From Candidatus Eiseniibacteriota bacterium (GTDB lineage: Bacteria > Joyebacterota > Joyebacteria > Joyebacterales > Joyebacteraceae): a DNA stretch of 6,455 nt. Below are positions 1 to 6,100 of this stretch, in pieces. Each line of letters begins with the position of its first letter. Position 1 is the stretch's first letter. The translations under genes and the position numbers were made by a program. Under the pieces are notes generated by a model. The model was not told the origin of the DNA, searched no databases, and saw only the letters and a program-made list of their open reading frames with translations. The stretch spans positions 1 through 6,455 of the forward strand of contig JAUWBY010000130.1 in NCBI GenBank assembly GCA_030609605.1. The letters run 5' to 3'.

Positions 1-78
1 GCCCACTCCTCCAACATGAGGAGCCCACTCCTCCAACAGGAGGAGCCTACTCCTCCGACAGGAGGAGCCTACTCCTCC
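1..78 (-). repeat. 22-bp tandem direct repeat with internal hairpins at the 3' end of obg
   Basis: There are three full 22-bp units (1-22, 23-44, 45-66) and a partial fourth (67-78) that enters the obg coding end. On the minus strand each unit carries GGAGGAG, a 4-nt loop (TAGG or TGGG), then CTCCTCC. The result is a row of 7-bp hairpins: 78-61 and 56-39 are perfect, and 34-17 has one mismatch at its outer end. A fourth GGAGGAG at 12-6 is cut by the window edge. Between hairpins is TGTC or TGTT, so CTCCTCC can instead pair with the next GGAGGAG and form alternative 7-bp stems. The obg stop codon (71-69) is the loop of the first hairpin. Units 1 and 2 share one loop variant and units 3 and 4 share another, as expected if the array grew by stepwise duplication. 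There is no U tract, so this is not a standard intrinsic terminator. It may stabilise the mRNA 3' end or attenuate transcription. The array's left end is not visible. Confidence 0.9.
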
Positions 79-1058
79 AGCCTGTCGGTTTCATCAAGAA
101 GGGCACGCATCATGCCCTTGAGCTTCTCCAACCCAGCGTTCGTTGCGGATGAGATCTCTACAATATCCTCGCCCCCGAACGTGACATCTCCGGATCTCAC
201 ACCCGATCCGAGGTCCATCTTCGTCAGAGCCACAATGCGGGGTTTCTCGGAGACGCCGAAACCGTAGCTTTCAAGCTCATGGAGCAGCGTGCGATAGGAG
301 ACCTCGGGGTCAGGATCACTTGAGTCCACGAGCACGACCAGGACTCGCGTCCGCTCAATGTGACGCAGGAACCTGTAGCCGAGTCCCTTTCCCTGGTGGG
401 CGCCTTCGATGAGACCGGGGAGATCAGCTACGACGAAGCTTCGATCGATATCGAACGGCACAAGTCCAAGAACAGGACTCAGGGTCGTGAAAGGAAAACT
501 TCCGATCTTCGGACGAGCAGCCGAGATCGCCGAGAGAAGAGTCGACTTGCCCGCGTTAGGAAGCCCCACCAGTCCGACGTCCGCGACCAGCTTGAGTTCG
601 AGTTCCACCAGCCGTTCCTCACCGGGGCGTCCTTCCTCGCATCTCGTTGGAGCCCGATTGGTAGAGGTCGCAAACCTGGCGTTCCCCCTCCCGCCACGAC
701 CTCCGGCGGCAACAATGAAGCTCTTCCCCACCTCATCCAAGTCAGCAAGGATATCGCCGGTGCCGACATCCTTGATCATTGTTCCGACCGGAACCTTGAG
801 AAGGACATCTTCTCCGCTCCTGCCCGTCTTGCGCGAGCCGAGACCGTGATGTCCTCGCTCAGCTTTGATCTCCCTCTTGTATCTGAAATCCAGAAGCGTC
901 GAGTGGCCGCGGGACGCTTCAATGATCACGCTGCCCCCCTTGCCGCCGTCTCCACCGTTGGGACCGCCAAAGGGCACGAACTTCTCCCGTCGGAAACTCC
1001 TGCAGCCATTCCCCCCGTCTCCTGCTTTCACTCGTATCTTGGCTGTGTCGATCAGCAT
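69..1058 (-). CDS. obg: Obg-family ribosome-assembly GTPase (CgtA/ObgE), short form without OCT domain
   Basis: This 329-aa cytosolic GTPase belongs to the family that binds the 50S subunit and acts in its late assembly and in stress and growth control. Residues 1-157 form the glycine-rich Obg fold, with repeated GGxGG-type stretches at residues 13-43 and 118-126. The G domain follows: G1 GLPNAGKST (165-173), switch I TTL (191-193), G3 DLPG (212-215) followed by the Obg-typical IEGAHQGKGLG, G4 TKMD (279-282) and G5 SSAT (303-306). The usual G4 is NKxD, so Asn is replaced by Thr. The protein stops just after the G domain, without the C-terminal OCT domain or the acidic tail of some homologues; such short forms are known. 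The ATG at 1058 is supported by AGGAG (1070-1066) with a 7-nt spacer. That Shine-Dalgarno overlaps the stop codon of the upstream oxidase gene (TAGGAG), suggesting translational coupling. The last two codons and the stop are part of the downstream 22-bp repeat. Confidence 0.97.
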   Translation of the reverse strand: MLIDTAKIRVKAGDGGNGCRSFRREKFVPFGGPNGGDGGKGGSVIIEASRGHSTLLDFRYKREIKAERGHHGLGSRKTGRSGEDVLLKVPVGTMIKDVGTGDILADLDEVGKSFIVAAGGRGGRGNARFATSTNRAPTRCEEGRPGEERLVELELKLVADVGLVGLPNAGKSTLLSAISAARPKIGSFPFTTLSPVLGLVPFDIDRSFVVADLPGLIEGAHQGKGLGYRFLRHIERTRVLVVLVDSSDPDPEVSYRTLLHELESYGFGVSEKPRIVALTKMDLGSGVRSGDVTFGGEDIVEISSATNAGLEKLKGMMRALLDETDRLEE

Positions 1059-1065
1059 CCAGGGA

Positions 1066-1071
1066 CTCCTA
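1066..1071 (-). promoter_or_regulatory. obg Shine-Dalgarno overlapping the glcD stop codon
   Basis: The minus strand reads TAGGAG: the TAG stop of the oxidase gene (1071-1069) shares its last two bases with the AGGAG (1070-1066) that lies 7 nt before the obg ATG. Ribosomes ending on the oxidase gene would clear or occupy the obg initiation site, so coupled translation is likely (inference). Confidence 0.75.
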
Positions 1072-2508
1072 TGCCCCGACGGACGGTGCTCTGAGGCCGT
1101 CCCACCACGGGTTGGGTCTGTCGGACAGTATCTTGTCCGGATTCAGAAGAGCCGATGGATCGAGTGCGCGCTTGACTGCCGCGGTGACACCCAGAGCCGC
1201 TTCGTCCAGCTCCTCCGCCAGATGTTCCGCCTTGGTTATCCCAATGCCGTGTTCGCCGCTAAGGGTCCCACCCAGCTTGAGTGCGGCGCTGAAGAGCATC
1301 GATACGGCCTGTCGCGCGCTGACCATGTGCAGTCGGTTGGCACGATCGAGCATTATGTTCACGTGCAGGTTGCCGTCCCCCGCGTGACCAAATGCCAGTA
1401 TCGGCAGATCGACCTCCTCCGAAATGCGGCGCATCTCCGCTATGAACATCGGAATCCGGCTTCTCGGAACGGCTATGTCTTCGTTGATCTTGCCGGTGCC
1501 GAGTCTGGCAAGAGATGCGGAGATGGAACGCCTGATCTCCCAGATCTCATCCCGCTCGTTCTCGTCGGATGCGGCTCTGACTCCCGTTGCCCCGCAGTTC
1601 TCCAAGAGGGGCCGCAGTCTCTCCCACATTCCGGCGATGTCGTCAGTAGCACCCTCTACTTCTATGAGAAGCGCTCCCTCCGACCTCGTGTCCGGCGCTC
1701 GGCCGCGTACGTACTCGGTAGCACAGGCCAGCGTGTCCCCGTCCATGATCTCAAGAACGCTCACCGGCATGCCATCGGCCGTTATCATTGCCACGGCCGC
1801 AGCTGCGCCATCGAGCGAGTCGAACTCGGCCCAGTACGTTCGCGTGACGTCTGGAGCATCGGTCAGTCTCAGCGCTACGCTGGTCACCACCGACAGCGTC
1901 CCCTCCGAACCCACGATGAGCGGACCGGGATCCCACGCGACATCGGAATCCCCGGCGAGGTAGCCCGTACGGATGACGCTGCCGTCCATCATGACCAGTT
2001 CCAGCCCGACCACGTAGTCTCTTGTCGTGCCATAGAGCACCGTCCGTGGTCCCGCCGCACCCTCCGCAACGTTACCACCGATCGTGGACACCTTGAGACT
2101 CGCCGGATCGGGAGGATACATCAGTCCCAGCCGCTCCACGGTGTTGCGCAGGTCATCATTGATCACGCCGGGCTCGACCACGGCGACTCGCGCCGCGGCG
2201 TCAATATCGACAACGCGGGTCATCTTTTCGAACGAGAGCGCGATTCCTCCACAGATCGGGATGCTGCCTCCCGTGTACCCCGTACCCGCCCCTCTCGGAA
2301 CAACTGGAAGACACGCTCGAGACGCTATCTTCACCACCGCCACGACATGATCGCGCGATTCGGCCCACACCACGATGTCTGGAAGCCCACGAATGTCCGT
2401 CGCGTCAAAGGAGTAGCAGATCCTGTCCTCGAGCGCCGTCGAGCAGGACCCTCCAACCGCAGCCCCGATATCCCTCTGAACAGCCTTCGTCAGACGACTG
2501 CCTTCCAT
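1069..2508 (-). CDS. glcD: FAD-linked 2-hydroxy-acid oxidase/dehydrogenase, GlcD / D-lactate dehydrogenase type
   Basis: This 479-aa flavoprotein of the VAO/PCMH family oxidises a 2-hydroxy acid such as glycolate or D-lactate to the 2-oxo acid and passes electrons to an acceptor, often membrane-linked. The FAD-binding domain includes the pyrophosphate loop PRGAGTGYTGGS (71-82). The C-terminal oxidase domain has GHAGDGNLH (374-382), GEHGIG (418-423) and the family's closing LNPDKIL (455-461). Length is typical for GlcD. There is no cysteine-rich iron-sulphur domain, so this is not a GlcD-GlcF fusion, and no glcE or glcF is visible beside it. The substrate cannot be settled from sequence: glycolate, D-lactate and D-2-hydroxyglutarate enzymes share these motifs. 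The ATG at 2508 follows TGAGG (2521-2517) by 8 nt. The gene starts 40 nt after pta and ends 10 nt before obg. Its functional link to pta would be pyruvate/acetyl-CoA metabolism (inference). Confidence 0.92.
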   Translation of the reverse strand: MEGSRLTKAVQRDIGAAVGGSCSTALEDRICYSFDATDIRGLPDIVVWAESRDHVVAVVKIASRACLPVVPRGAGTGYTGGSIPICGGIALSFEKMTRVVDIDAAARVAVVEPGVINDDLRNTVERLGLMYPPDPASLKVSTIGGNVAEGAAGPRTVLYGTTRDYVVGLELVMMDGSVIRTGYLAGDSDVAWDPGPLIVGSEGTLSVVTSVALRLTDAPDVTRTYWAEFDSLDGAAAAVAMITADGMPVSVLEIMDGDTLACATEYVRGRAPDTRSEGALLIEVEGATDDIAGMWERLRPLLENCGATGVRAASDENERDEIWEIRRSISASLARLGTGKINEDIAVPRSRIPMFIAEMRRISEEVDLPILAFGHAGDGNLHVNIMLDRANRLHMVSARQAVSMLFSAALKLGGTLSGEHGIGITKAEHLAEELDEAALGVTAAVKRALDPSALLNPDKILSDRPNPWWDGLRAPSVGA

Positions 2509-2548
2509 GCCTATAGCCTCAACAGAACAGGTTCGGCGAGAAGTGGAC

Positions 2549-3544
2549 TCAGGCTACGCTCAGCGCGGCTGTGATAGCAGCCAGATCAACGACGTCCTGC
2601 ACGCTCGCGCCGCGCGAGAGGTCGTTCACGGGCTTGGCCAGTCCCTGCAGTATCGGTCCCACGGCAATTGCGCCACCGAGCCGCTGCACCAGCTTGTAGC
2701 TGATGTTGGCAGCGTCGAGGTCGGGGAATACAAGCACGTTCGCGCGCCCGGCGACTTCGCTTCCCGGCGCCTTCTTCGCCCCGATCCCGGGCAGAAGCGC
2801 CGCATCAGCCTGAAGCTCCCCGTCGATTGCAAGATCTGGGGCTCGCTCGCGAACAAGTCGTGTCGCATCTATGATCTTGTTCACATCTCGGTGGTTGGCA
2901 CTTCCCTTCGTCGAAAACGACAGCATGGCCACGACCGGCTCGTCGCCGACAAGCGCCCGTCTTGTTGCCGCCGTCGCAATCGCGATGTCGGCCAGCTGCT
3001 CGGGCGTCGGCTGAGCGATCACCGCGCAGTCGGAAAAGAAGAGTACGTGTTCCGGAACCGGCACATCATCCGGGATGATCATCAGGAACGTGCTCGAGAC
3101 GATCGATGCGCCCTCAGTAAGACCGATGCAGTGAAACGACGCTCTCAGTACGTCCGCCGTCGCCGTGGCGGCGCCTGCAACGCACCCATCGGCATGACCG
3201 TTTCGCACCATGAGTGTGGAGAAGAAAATGGGGTCTCTGACGGCTTCCCACGCCTCCTCCTCCGTGATCCCCTTGTGAGCCCTGAGCTCGTGGTACTGCC
3301 GCGCGAAGTCACCGAGCTTGTCCGAACGCTCGGGTGAAATGGTCTCGATTCCGGAGATATCGTCGCCGTGCGCCCGCGCGGCCGCCTCCAAACTCTCTCG
3401 CTTGCCAAGGATGATCGGCGTTGCGAAACCCTCGCGCTTGATCTGGGCTGCAGCCTTGACTATGCGATCATCGTTCCCTTCGGGCAGGATTATTCTCGCG
3501 TCGCGCTCTGCCGCCCGCTCCCTGATTGACTCCAGTATCCCCAT
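2549..3544 (-). CDS. pta: Phosphate acetyltransferase (single-domain PTA)
   Basis: The enzyme catalyses acetyl-CoA + phosphate to acetyl phosphate + CoA in the cytosol. From the ATG at 3544 it is 331 aa, the usual size of the short form made of the PTA_PTB domain alone, without the N-terminal regulatory domains of enterobacterial Pta. Recognisable stretches are IILPEGNDDRIVKAA near the N-terminus, VAGAATATADVLRA in the middle, FSTKGSA, DGELQADAALLP, and the C-terminal PVNDLSRGASVQD. In that last motif S310, R311 and D317 keep the spacing of the catalytic Ser-Arg-Asp known from the Methanosarcina enzyme. A phosphate butyryltransferase is possible but less likely. The start is uncertain: GTG at 3553 adds three residues but lies only 3 nt from AGGAG (3561-3557), while the ATG is 12 nt from it. 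The ATG gives the family-like start MGILESIRERA. The gene lies 30 nt after coaD (21 nt if the GTG is used). No acetate kinase gene is seen nearby. Confidence 0.95.
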   Translation of the reverse strand: MGILESIRERAAERDARIILPEGNDDRIVKAAAQIKREGFATPIILGKRESLEAAARAHGDDISGIETISPERSDKLGDFARQYHELRAHKGITEEEAWEAVRDPIFFSTLMVRNGHADGCVAGAATATADVLRASFHCIGLTEGASIVSSTFLMIIPDDVPVPEHVLFFSDCAVIAQPTPEQLADIAIATAATRRALVGDEPVVAMLSFSTKGSANHRDVNKIIDATRLVRERAPDLAIDGELQADAALLPGIGAKKAPGSEVAGRANVLVFPDLDAANISYKLVQRLGGAIAVGPILQGLAKPVNDLSRGASVQDVVDLAAITAALSVA

Positions 3545-3574
3545 CGTCTCCACTCTCTCCTGTGATCATGTTTT

Positions 3575-4057
3575 TCAAGAACCGTTGCGCTTCTTCACAA
3601 GCTCCCTGAGAACAACGTCCGGCACGAGTCCGGAGACGTCGCCCCCCAGAAGGGCCACCTCTTTGACGATTGTGGAGTCCAGATATGTGAAGCGCTCGCT
3701 CGGTGTGAGGAACACCGTCTCGATCTCAGCCGCGAGACGTCTGTTCATCAGAGCCATCTGGAATTCGTACTCGAAATCAGAGACCGCTCTCAGGCCCCGG
3801 ATCACGGCGCACGCGTCAAGTCGCCGGGCCTCCTCCACAAGAAGCCCCCCGAGTGACGTCACCTCAATGCCGTCAAGGCCGCTCGTGGCCTCCCGGATCA
3901 TCTCCACTCGCTCGGATGGCGTGAACATCGGATTCTTGTCCCGTCCCGTGCCCACCGCCACCACCACGCGGTCGAAGATGCCGAGTGCCCGCCTCAGAAG
4001 ATCAAGATGACCGTTCGTGATCGGATCGAACGTCCCGGCGTAGAGCGCTGTTCTCAA
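3575..4057 (-). CDS. coaD: Pantetheine-phosphate adenylyltransferase (PPAT)
   Basis: This 160-aa nucleotidyltransferase makes dephospho-CoA from 4'-phosphopantetheine and ATP, the penultimate step of CoA synthesis. It shows the N-terminal GTFDPITNGH with the TxGH nucleotide-binding motif at residues 14-17, the basic K41 in DKNPMF, the RGLRAVSDFEYEFQMA stretch (87-102) and the C-terminal STIVKE (128-133). Length is standard. The motif before TIVKE is normally Ser-Ser-Ser/Thr; here it is Asp-Ser-Thr (127-129). The start is TTG at 4057, overlapping the rsmD stop by 4 nt (TTGA). It is well supported by GGAGGT (4069-4064) with a 6-nt spacer, and the protein begins directly with the family's first beta strand. 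The rsmD-coaD pair is a common bacterial arrangement, and the overlap suggests coupled translation. Confidence 0.97.
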   Translation of the reverse strand: MRTALYAGTFDPITNGHLDLLRRALGIFDRVVVAVGTGRDKNPMFTPSERVEMIREATSGLDGIEVTSLGGLLVEEARRLDACAVIRGLRAVSDFEYEFQMALMNRRLAAEIETVFLTPSERFTYLDSTIVKEVALLGGDVSGLVPDVVLRELVKKRNGS

Positions 4058-4632
4058 ATGTCCACCTCCGATGTCATCTTCGCGGTACCCGCCTCGAAGA
4101 ATTCAACCTCAATGGTTCCGTAGCGTTCTCTTCTCACCCTCCCGAGCCGATCACTGGCGTCCGGAAGCACGTCACCGACTCGGTGCTCCACGATCACCAG
4201 CGCATCTGTGCGTATGCCGCCCCAGCTCCCCACTATTTCAAGTGTCCTCTCGGCCAGTCCGCTGTCATATGGCGGGTCGGCAAACACGATGTCGAACGCT
4301 GCCCTGTCCCGTCCACCACTCAAGAACCTGGCCACAGCCAGTCTGAGGACTGTCGACTCCGGCTTGAGGCCAAGTCGGTCGATGTTGTCCGTAAGCACGC
4401 TTGCAACATCACGGTCCTGCTCGACGAACGTGACCGACCGAGCTCCGCGGGACAGGCTTTCTATGCCGAGACTTCCCGTGCCTGCGAAGAGGTCAAGAAC
4501 TCGCGCACCCTCGATCCTCGGTCCTATGATCGAGAATACCGACTCCCTGACACGATCGTACGTCGGCCTGATATCGCCTTTCCTGGGAACCTCGATCCGT
4601 CGCCCTCTGAGCTCGCCGGCGATTACTCGCAA
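4054..4632 (-). CDS. rsmD: 16S rRNA (guanine966-N2)-methyltransferase RsmD
   Basis: This SAM-dependent methyltransferase modifies G966 (E. coli numbering) of 16S rRNA in the small subunit. From the TTG at 4632 it has 192 aa, close to the family's usual 185-200. Visible parts are the N-terminal MRVIAGELRGRRI, RPTYDRVRESVF (22-33), the SAM-binding LDLFAGTGSLGIE (46-58) with acidic E71 after the next strand, and the catalytic ADPPYD (118-123). The same frame is open far upstream into the response-regulator gene, but that part is only the regulator's 3' end read in another frame and has no family similarity. TTG 4632 has GGGAGG (4643-4638) with a 5-nt spacer and gives the canonical N-terminus. 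TTG 4656 or GTG 4653 would add 7-8 residues, but their nearest GAGGAG is 15-18 nt away. The gene overlaps coaD by 4 nt. Confidence 0.94.
   Translation of the reverse strand: MRVIAGELRGRRIEVPRKGDIRPTYDRVRESVFSIIGPRIEGARVLDLFAGTGSLGIESLSRGARSVTFVEQDRDVASVLTDNIDRLGLKPESTVLRLAVARFLSGGRDRAAFDIVFADPPYDSGLAERTLEIVGSWGGIRTDALVIVEHRVGDVLPDASDRLGRVRRERYGTIEVEFFEAGTAKMTSEVDI
4055..4069 (-). promoter_or_regulatory. Strong Shine-Dalgarno and TTG start of coaD inside the rsmD end
   Basis: GGAGGT (4069-4064) lies 6 nt before TTG (4057-4055), which overlaps the rsmD TGA stop (4056-4054). No ATG or GTG in this frame gives a complete protein, since the first beta strand and GTFDP motif begin at once. The site therefore decides the start. 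Confidence 0.8.
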
Positions 4633-4643
4633 TCCGCCCTCCC
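4630..4643 (-). promoter_or_regulatory. Shine-Dalgarno and TTG start chosen for rsmD
   Basis: GGGAGG (4643-4638) is followed after 5 nt by TTG (4632-4630). The resulting protein begins MRVIAGE, the typical RsmD N-terminus, so this start is preferred to TTG 4656 or GTG 4653. Confidence 0.65.
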
Positions 4644-4672
4644 GGCGCTCCACCAATCGTTCTTGTTTCCGC

Positions 4673-4721
4673 TCCTCGACCCACCTGCTCTTCGATCCAC
4701 CTAGTCCTCGACCTGCTCTTC
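4673..4721 (-). repeat. Imperfect direct repeat of the response-regulator 3' end
   Basis: On the minus strand GAAGAGCAGGT occurs at 4721-4711, encoding part of the regulator's last codons, and again at 4693-4683 beyond the stop codon. Each copy is followed by GTCGAGGA, directly joined in the first copy and with a 4-nt insertion in the second. The two copies are offset by 28 bp. The second copy lies in the 68-nt gap before rsmD and supplies the GAGGAG seen upstream of the alternative rsmD starts. It looks like a short duplication of a gene end. Confidence 0.7.
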
Positions 4722-6074
4722 CATTCCGTATCGTTGGAGCTTCCGGTAGAGGGTAGAGGGATTGATGCCGAGGATCTCGGCCGCCTGCTTTTTCTTCCAT
4801 CCCATCTCATTGAGGGTCTGCAGCAGATAGCGACGCTCGAGTTCGTCGAGTGTGATCCCGGACACGCCGAGATCGTCCGTAGACACGCCTGAGAGAGTCT
4901 GCTTTCTCAAACGCTCGGGGAAGATCGAAACGTTGAGGCTCTCACCAGTGATCTCCGGTTCATCGGAAAGAATCACCGCACGCTCGATGATATTCTCGAG
5001 TTCCCTCACATTGCCGGGCCACTCGTAGCTTGTCAGAATGGTCATCGCATCATCGGACACGGTCTTCTCTCCTCCAGTAAGCTTCTCGATGAAGTGGCTC
5101 ACCAGCAGAGAAATATCGTCACGCCGGTCCCGGAGAGGCGGGATGACTATCGGGATCACATTGAGCCTGTAGTAGAGATCGGGCCTGAACCGCTTGTCCT
5201 TGACGCACTCCTCGAGATCGGCGTTCGTGGCCGCGATGATCCTGACGTTGACCTTCGTCGGTTTCGTCCCGCCTACCGGAACGACCTCACGCTCCTGAAG
5301 AACCCTCAGCAGTTTCACCTGGATCGCGAGTGACGTCTCGCTGACCTCATCGAGGAAGAAGGTGCCTCCGTCGGCCACAACGAAGAGTCCGCGCTTGTCC
5401 CTTATCGCCCCCGTGAAGGAGCCCTTCACGTGTCCGAAGAGCTCACTCTCGAGGAGCGTCTCAGGCAGCGCCCCACAATTGATCGAGACGAAACGTTCGT
5501 TGGCACGCGAACTCGCTACGTGGATGGCTCGGGCGACCAGTTCCTTGCCTGTACCGCTTTCCCCCCTCAGAAGCACGGTGCTCGCCGTCTTCGCCACGCG
5601 AGCGATCAGATTGAACACACTATGCATCCCTTCGCTCTCGCCGATCATATCCCGCTCGGTACCTACGTGCACTGCCCGCTCGAGATCGACCTTCTCCTCC
5701 CTGAGCCTCTGCATCTCCAGAGCGTTTCGCACAACCTGCTTGAGTTCTTCGTTCGACACGGGTTTCAGAAGGTAGTAGAACGCGCCGAGGTTCAGCGCCT
5801 CGATCGCCGACTCCTGAGATGCATGCCCGGTCACGATGATTATCGGGACGGTCGGGTCCGACTCGCGGAATGCCCCAAGCAGGTCGATCCCGGTCATTCC
5901 GGGAAGCTGGATGTCCGTGATGACGGCATCGAAGCTCTCCTTAGAGCTCAGCTTCACCGCCTTCTTCCCGTCCGCAGCCGACTGCACTTCGTAGCCCTCG
6001 CGCTCCAGCATCATCGCGAGGTACTCTCGAATGCTATCCTCGTCGTCGACGACCAAGATCCTTCCGTGTGCCAT
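4701..6074 (-). CDS. Sigma-54-dependent response regulator, NtrC/AtoC/ZraR family
   Basis: This 457-aa activator has the three domains of the family. The receiver domain (about 1-120) has acidic D10/D11, phospho-acceptor D54, T82 and K104. The AAA+ sigma-54 interaction domain (about 140-380) has Walker A GESGTGKE (171-178), the sigma-54-contact loop GSFTGA (218-223, usually GAFTGA) and Walker B GGTFFLDE (236-243), with an arginine-rich RFRPDLYYRL region. A Fis-type helix-turn-helix ends the protein (about 407-451, KKKQAAEILGINPSTLYRKL). Once phosphorylated it should bind enhancer-like sites and hydrolyse ATP to open sigma-54 promoters. The ATG at 6074 is chosen because AAGGA (6086-6082) lies 7 nt upstream and the protein then starts just before the first receiver strand. 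A TTG at 6104 would add ten residues and overlap the kinase stop. It follows the histidine kinase by 26 nt, its presumed partner. Target genes cannot be read from this window. Confidence 0.96.
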   Translation of the reverse strand: MAHGRILVVDDEDSIREYLAMMLEREGYEVQSAADGKKAVKLSSKESFDAVITDIQLPGMTGIDLLGAFRESDPTVPIIIVTGHASQESAIEALNLGAFYYLLKPVSNEELKQVVRNALEMQRLREEKVDLERAVHVGTERDMIGESEGMHSVFNLIARVAKTASTVLLRGESGTGKELVARAIHVASSRANERFVSINCGALPETLLESELFGHVKGSFTGAIRDKRGLFVVADGGTFFLDEVSETSLAIQVKLLRVLQEREVVPVGGTKPTKVNVRIIAATNADLEECVKDKRFRPDLYYRLNVIPIVIPPLRDRRDDISLLVSHFIEKLTGGEKTVSDDAMTILTSYEWPGNVRELENIIERAVILSDEPEITGESLNVSIFPERLRKQTLSGVSTDDLGVSGITLDELERRYLLQTLNEMGWKKKQAAEILGINPSTLYRKLQRYGMEEQVED

Positions 6075-6100
6075 CGTGGTGTCCTTCCGAATACGTCCTG

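Noticed and set aside
1..78. CRISPR array
   Set aside because: The 22-bp units follow one another with no unique spacers; the 4-nt links between the arms are nearly constant.
1..78. Intrinsic terminator of obg
   Set aside because: The hairpins are present but no run of T follows any of them on the minus strand within the window, so a rho-independent terminator is not supported.
16..267. 83-codon plus-strand frame running through the 22-bp repeat
   Set aside because: The repeat unit is not a multiple of three, so it gives no repeated peptide, and the rest is antisense to the obg G domain.
1338..1352. Sigma-54-like TGGCACG element on the plus strand
   Set aside because: The GC element is one base too close, and the site lies inside glcD on the antisense strand. 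Similar TGGCAC matches near 2896 and 5501 also fail at the -12 element.
865..2574. 569-codon open frame on the plus strand opposite glcD and the obg start
   Set aside because: It lies antisense to two genes with clear family motifs, its translation is rich in Arg and His with no recognisable domain, and long antisense frames are common in GC-rich coding DNA.
4633..4800. Longer RsmD with an N-terminal extension overlapping the regulator
   Set aside because: The extra residues are the regulator's 3' end read in another frame, are not RsmD-like, and a better-placed start with a Shine-Dalgarno exists at 4632.
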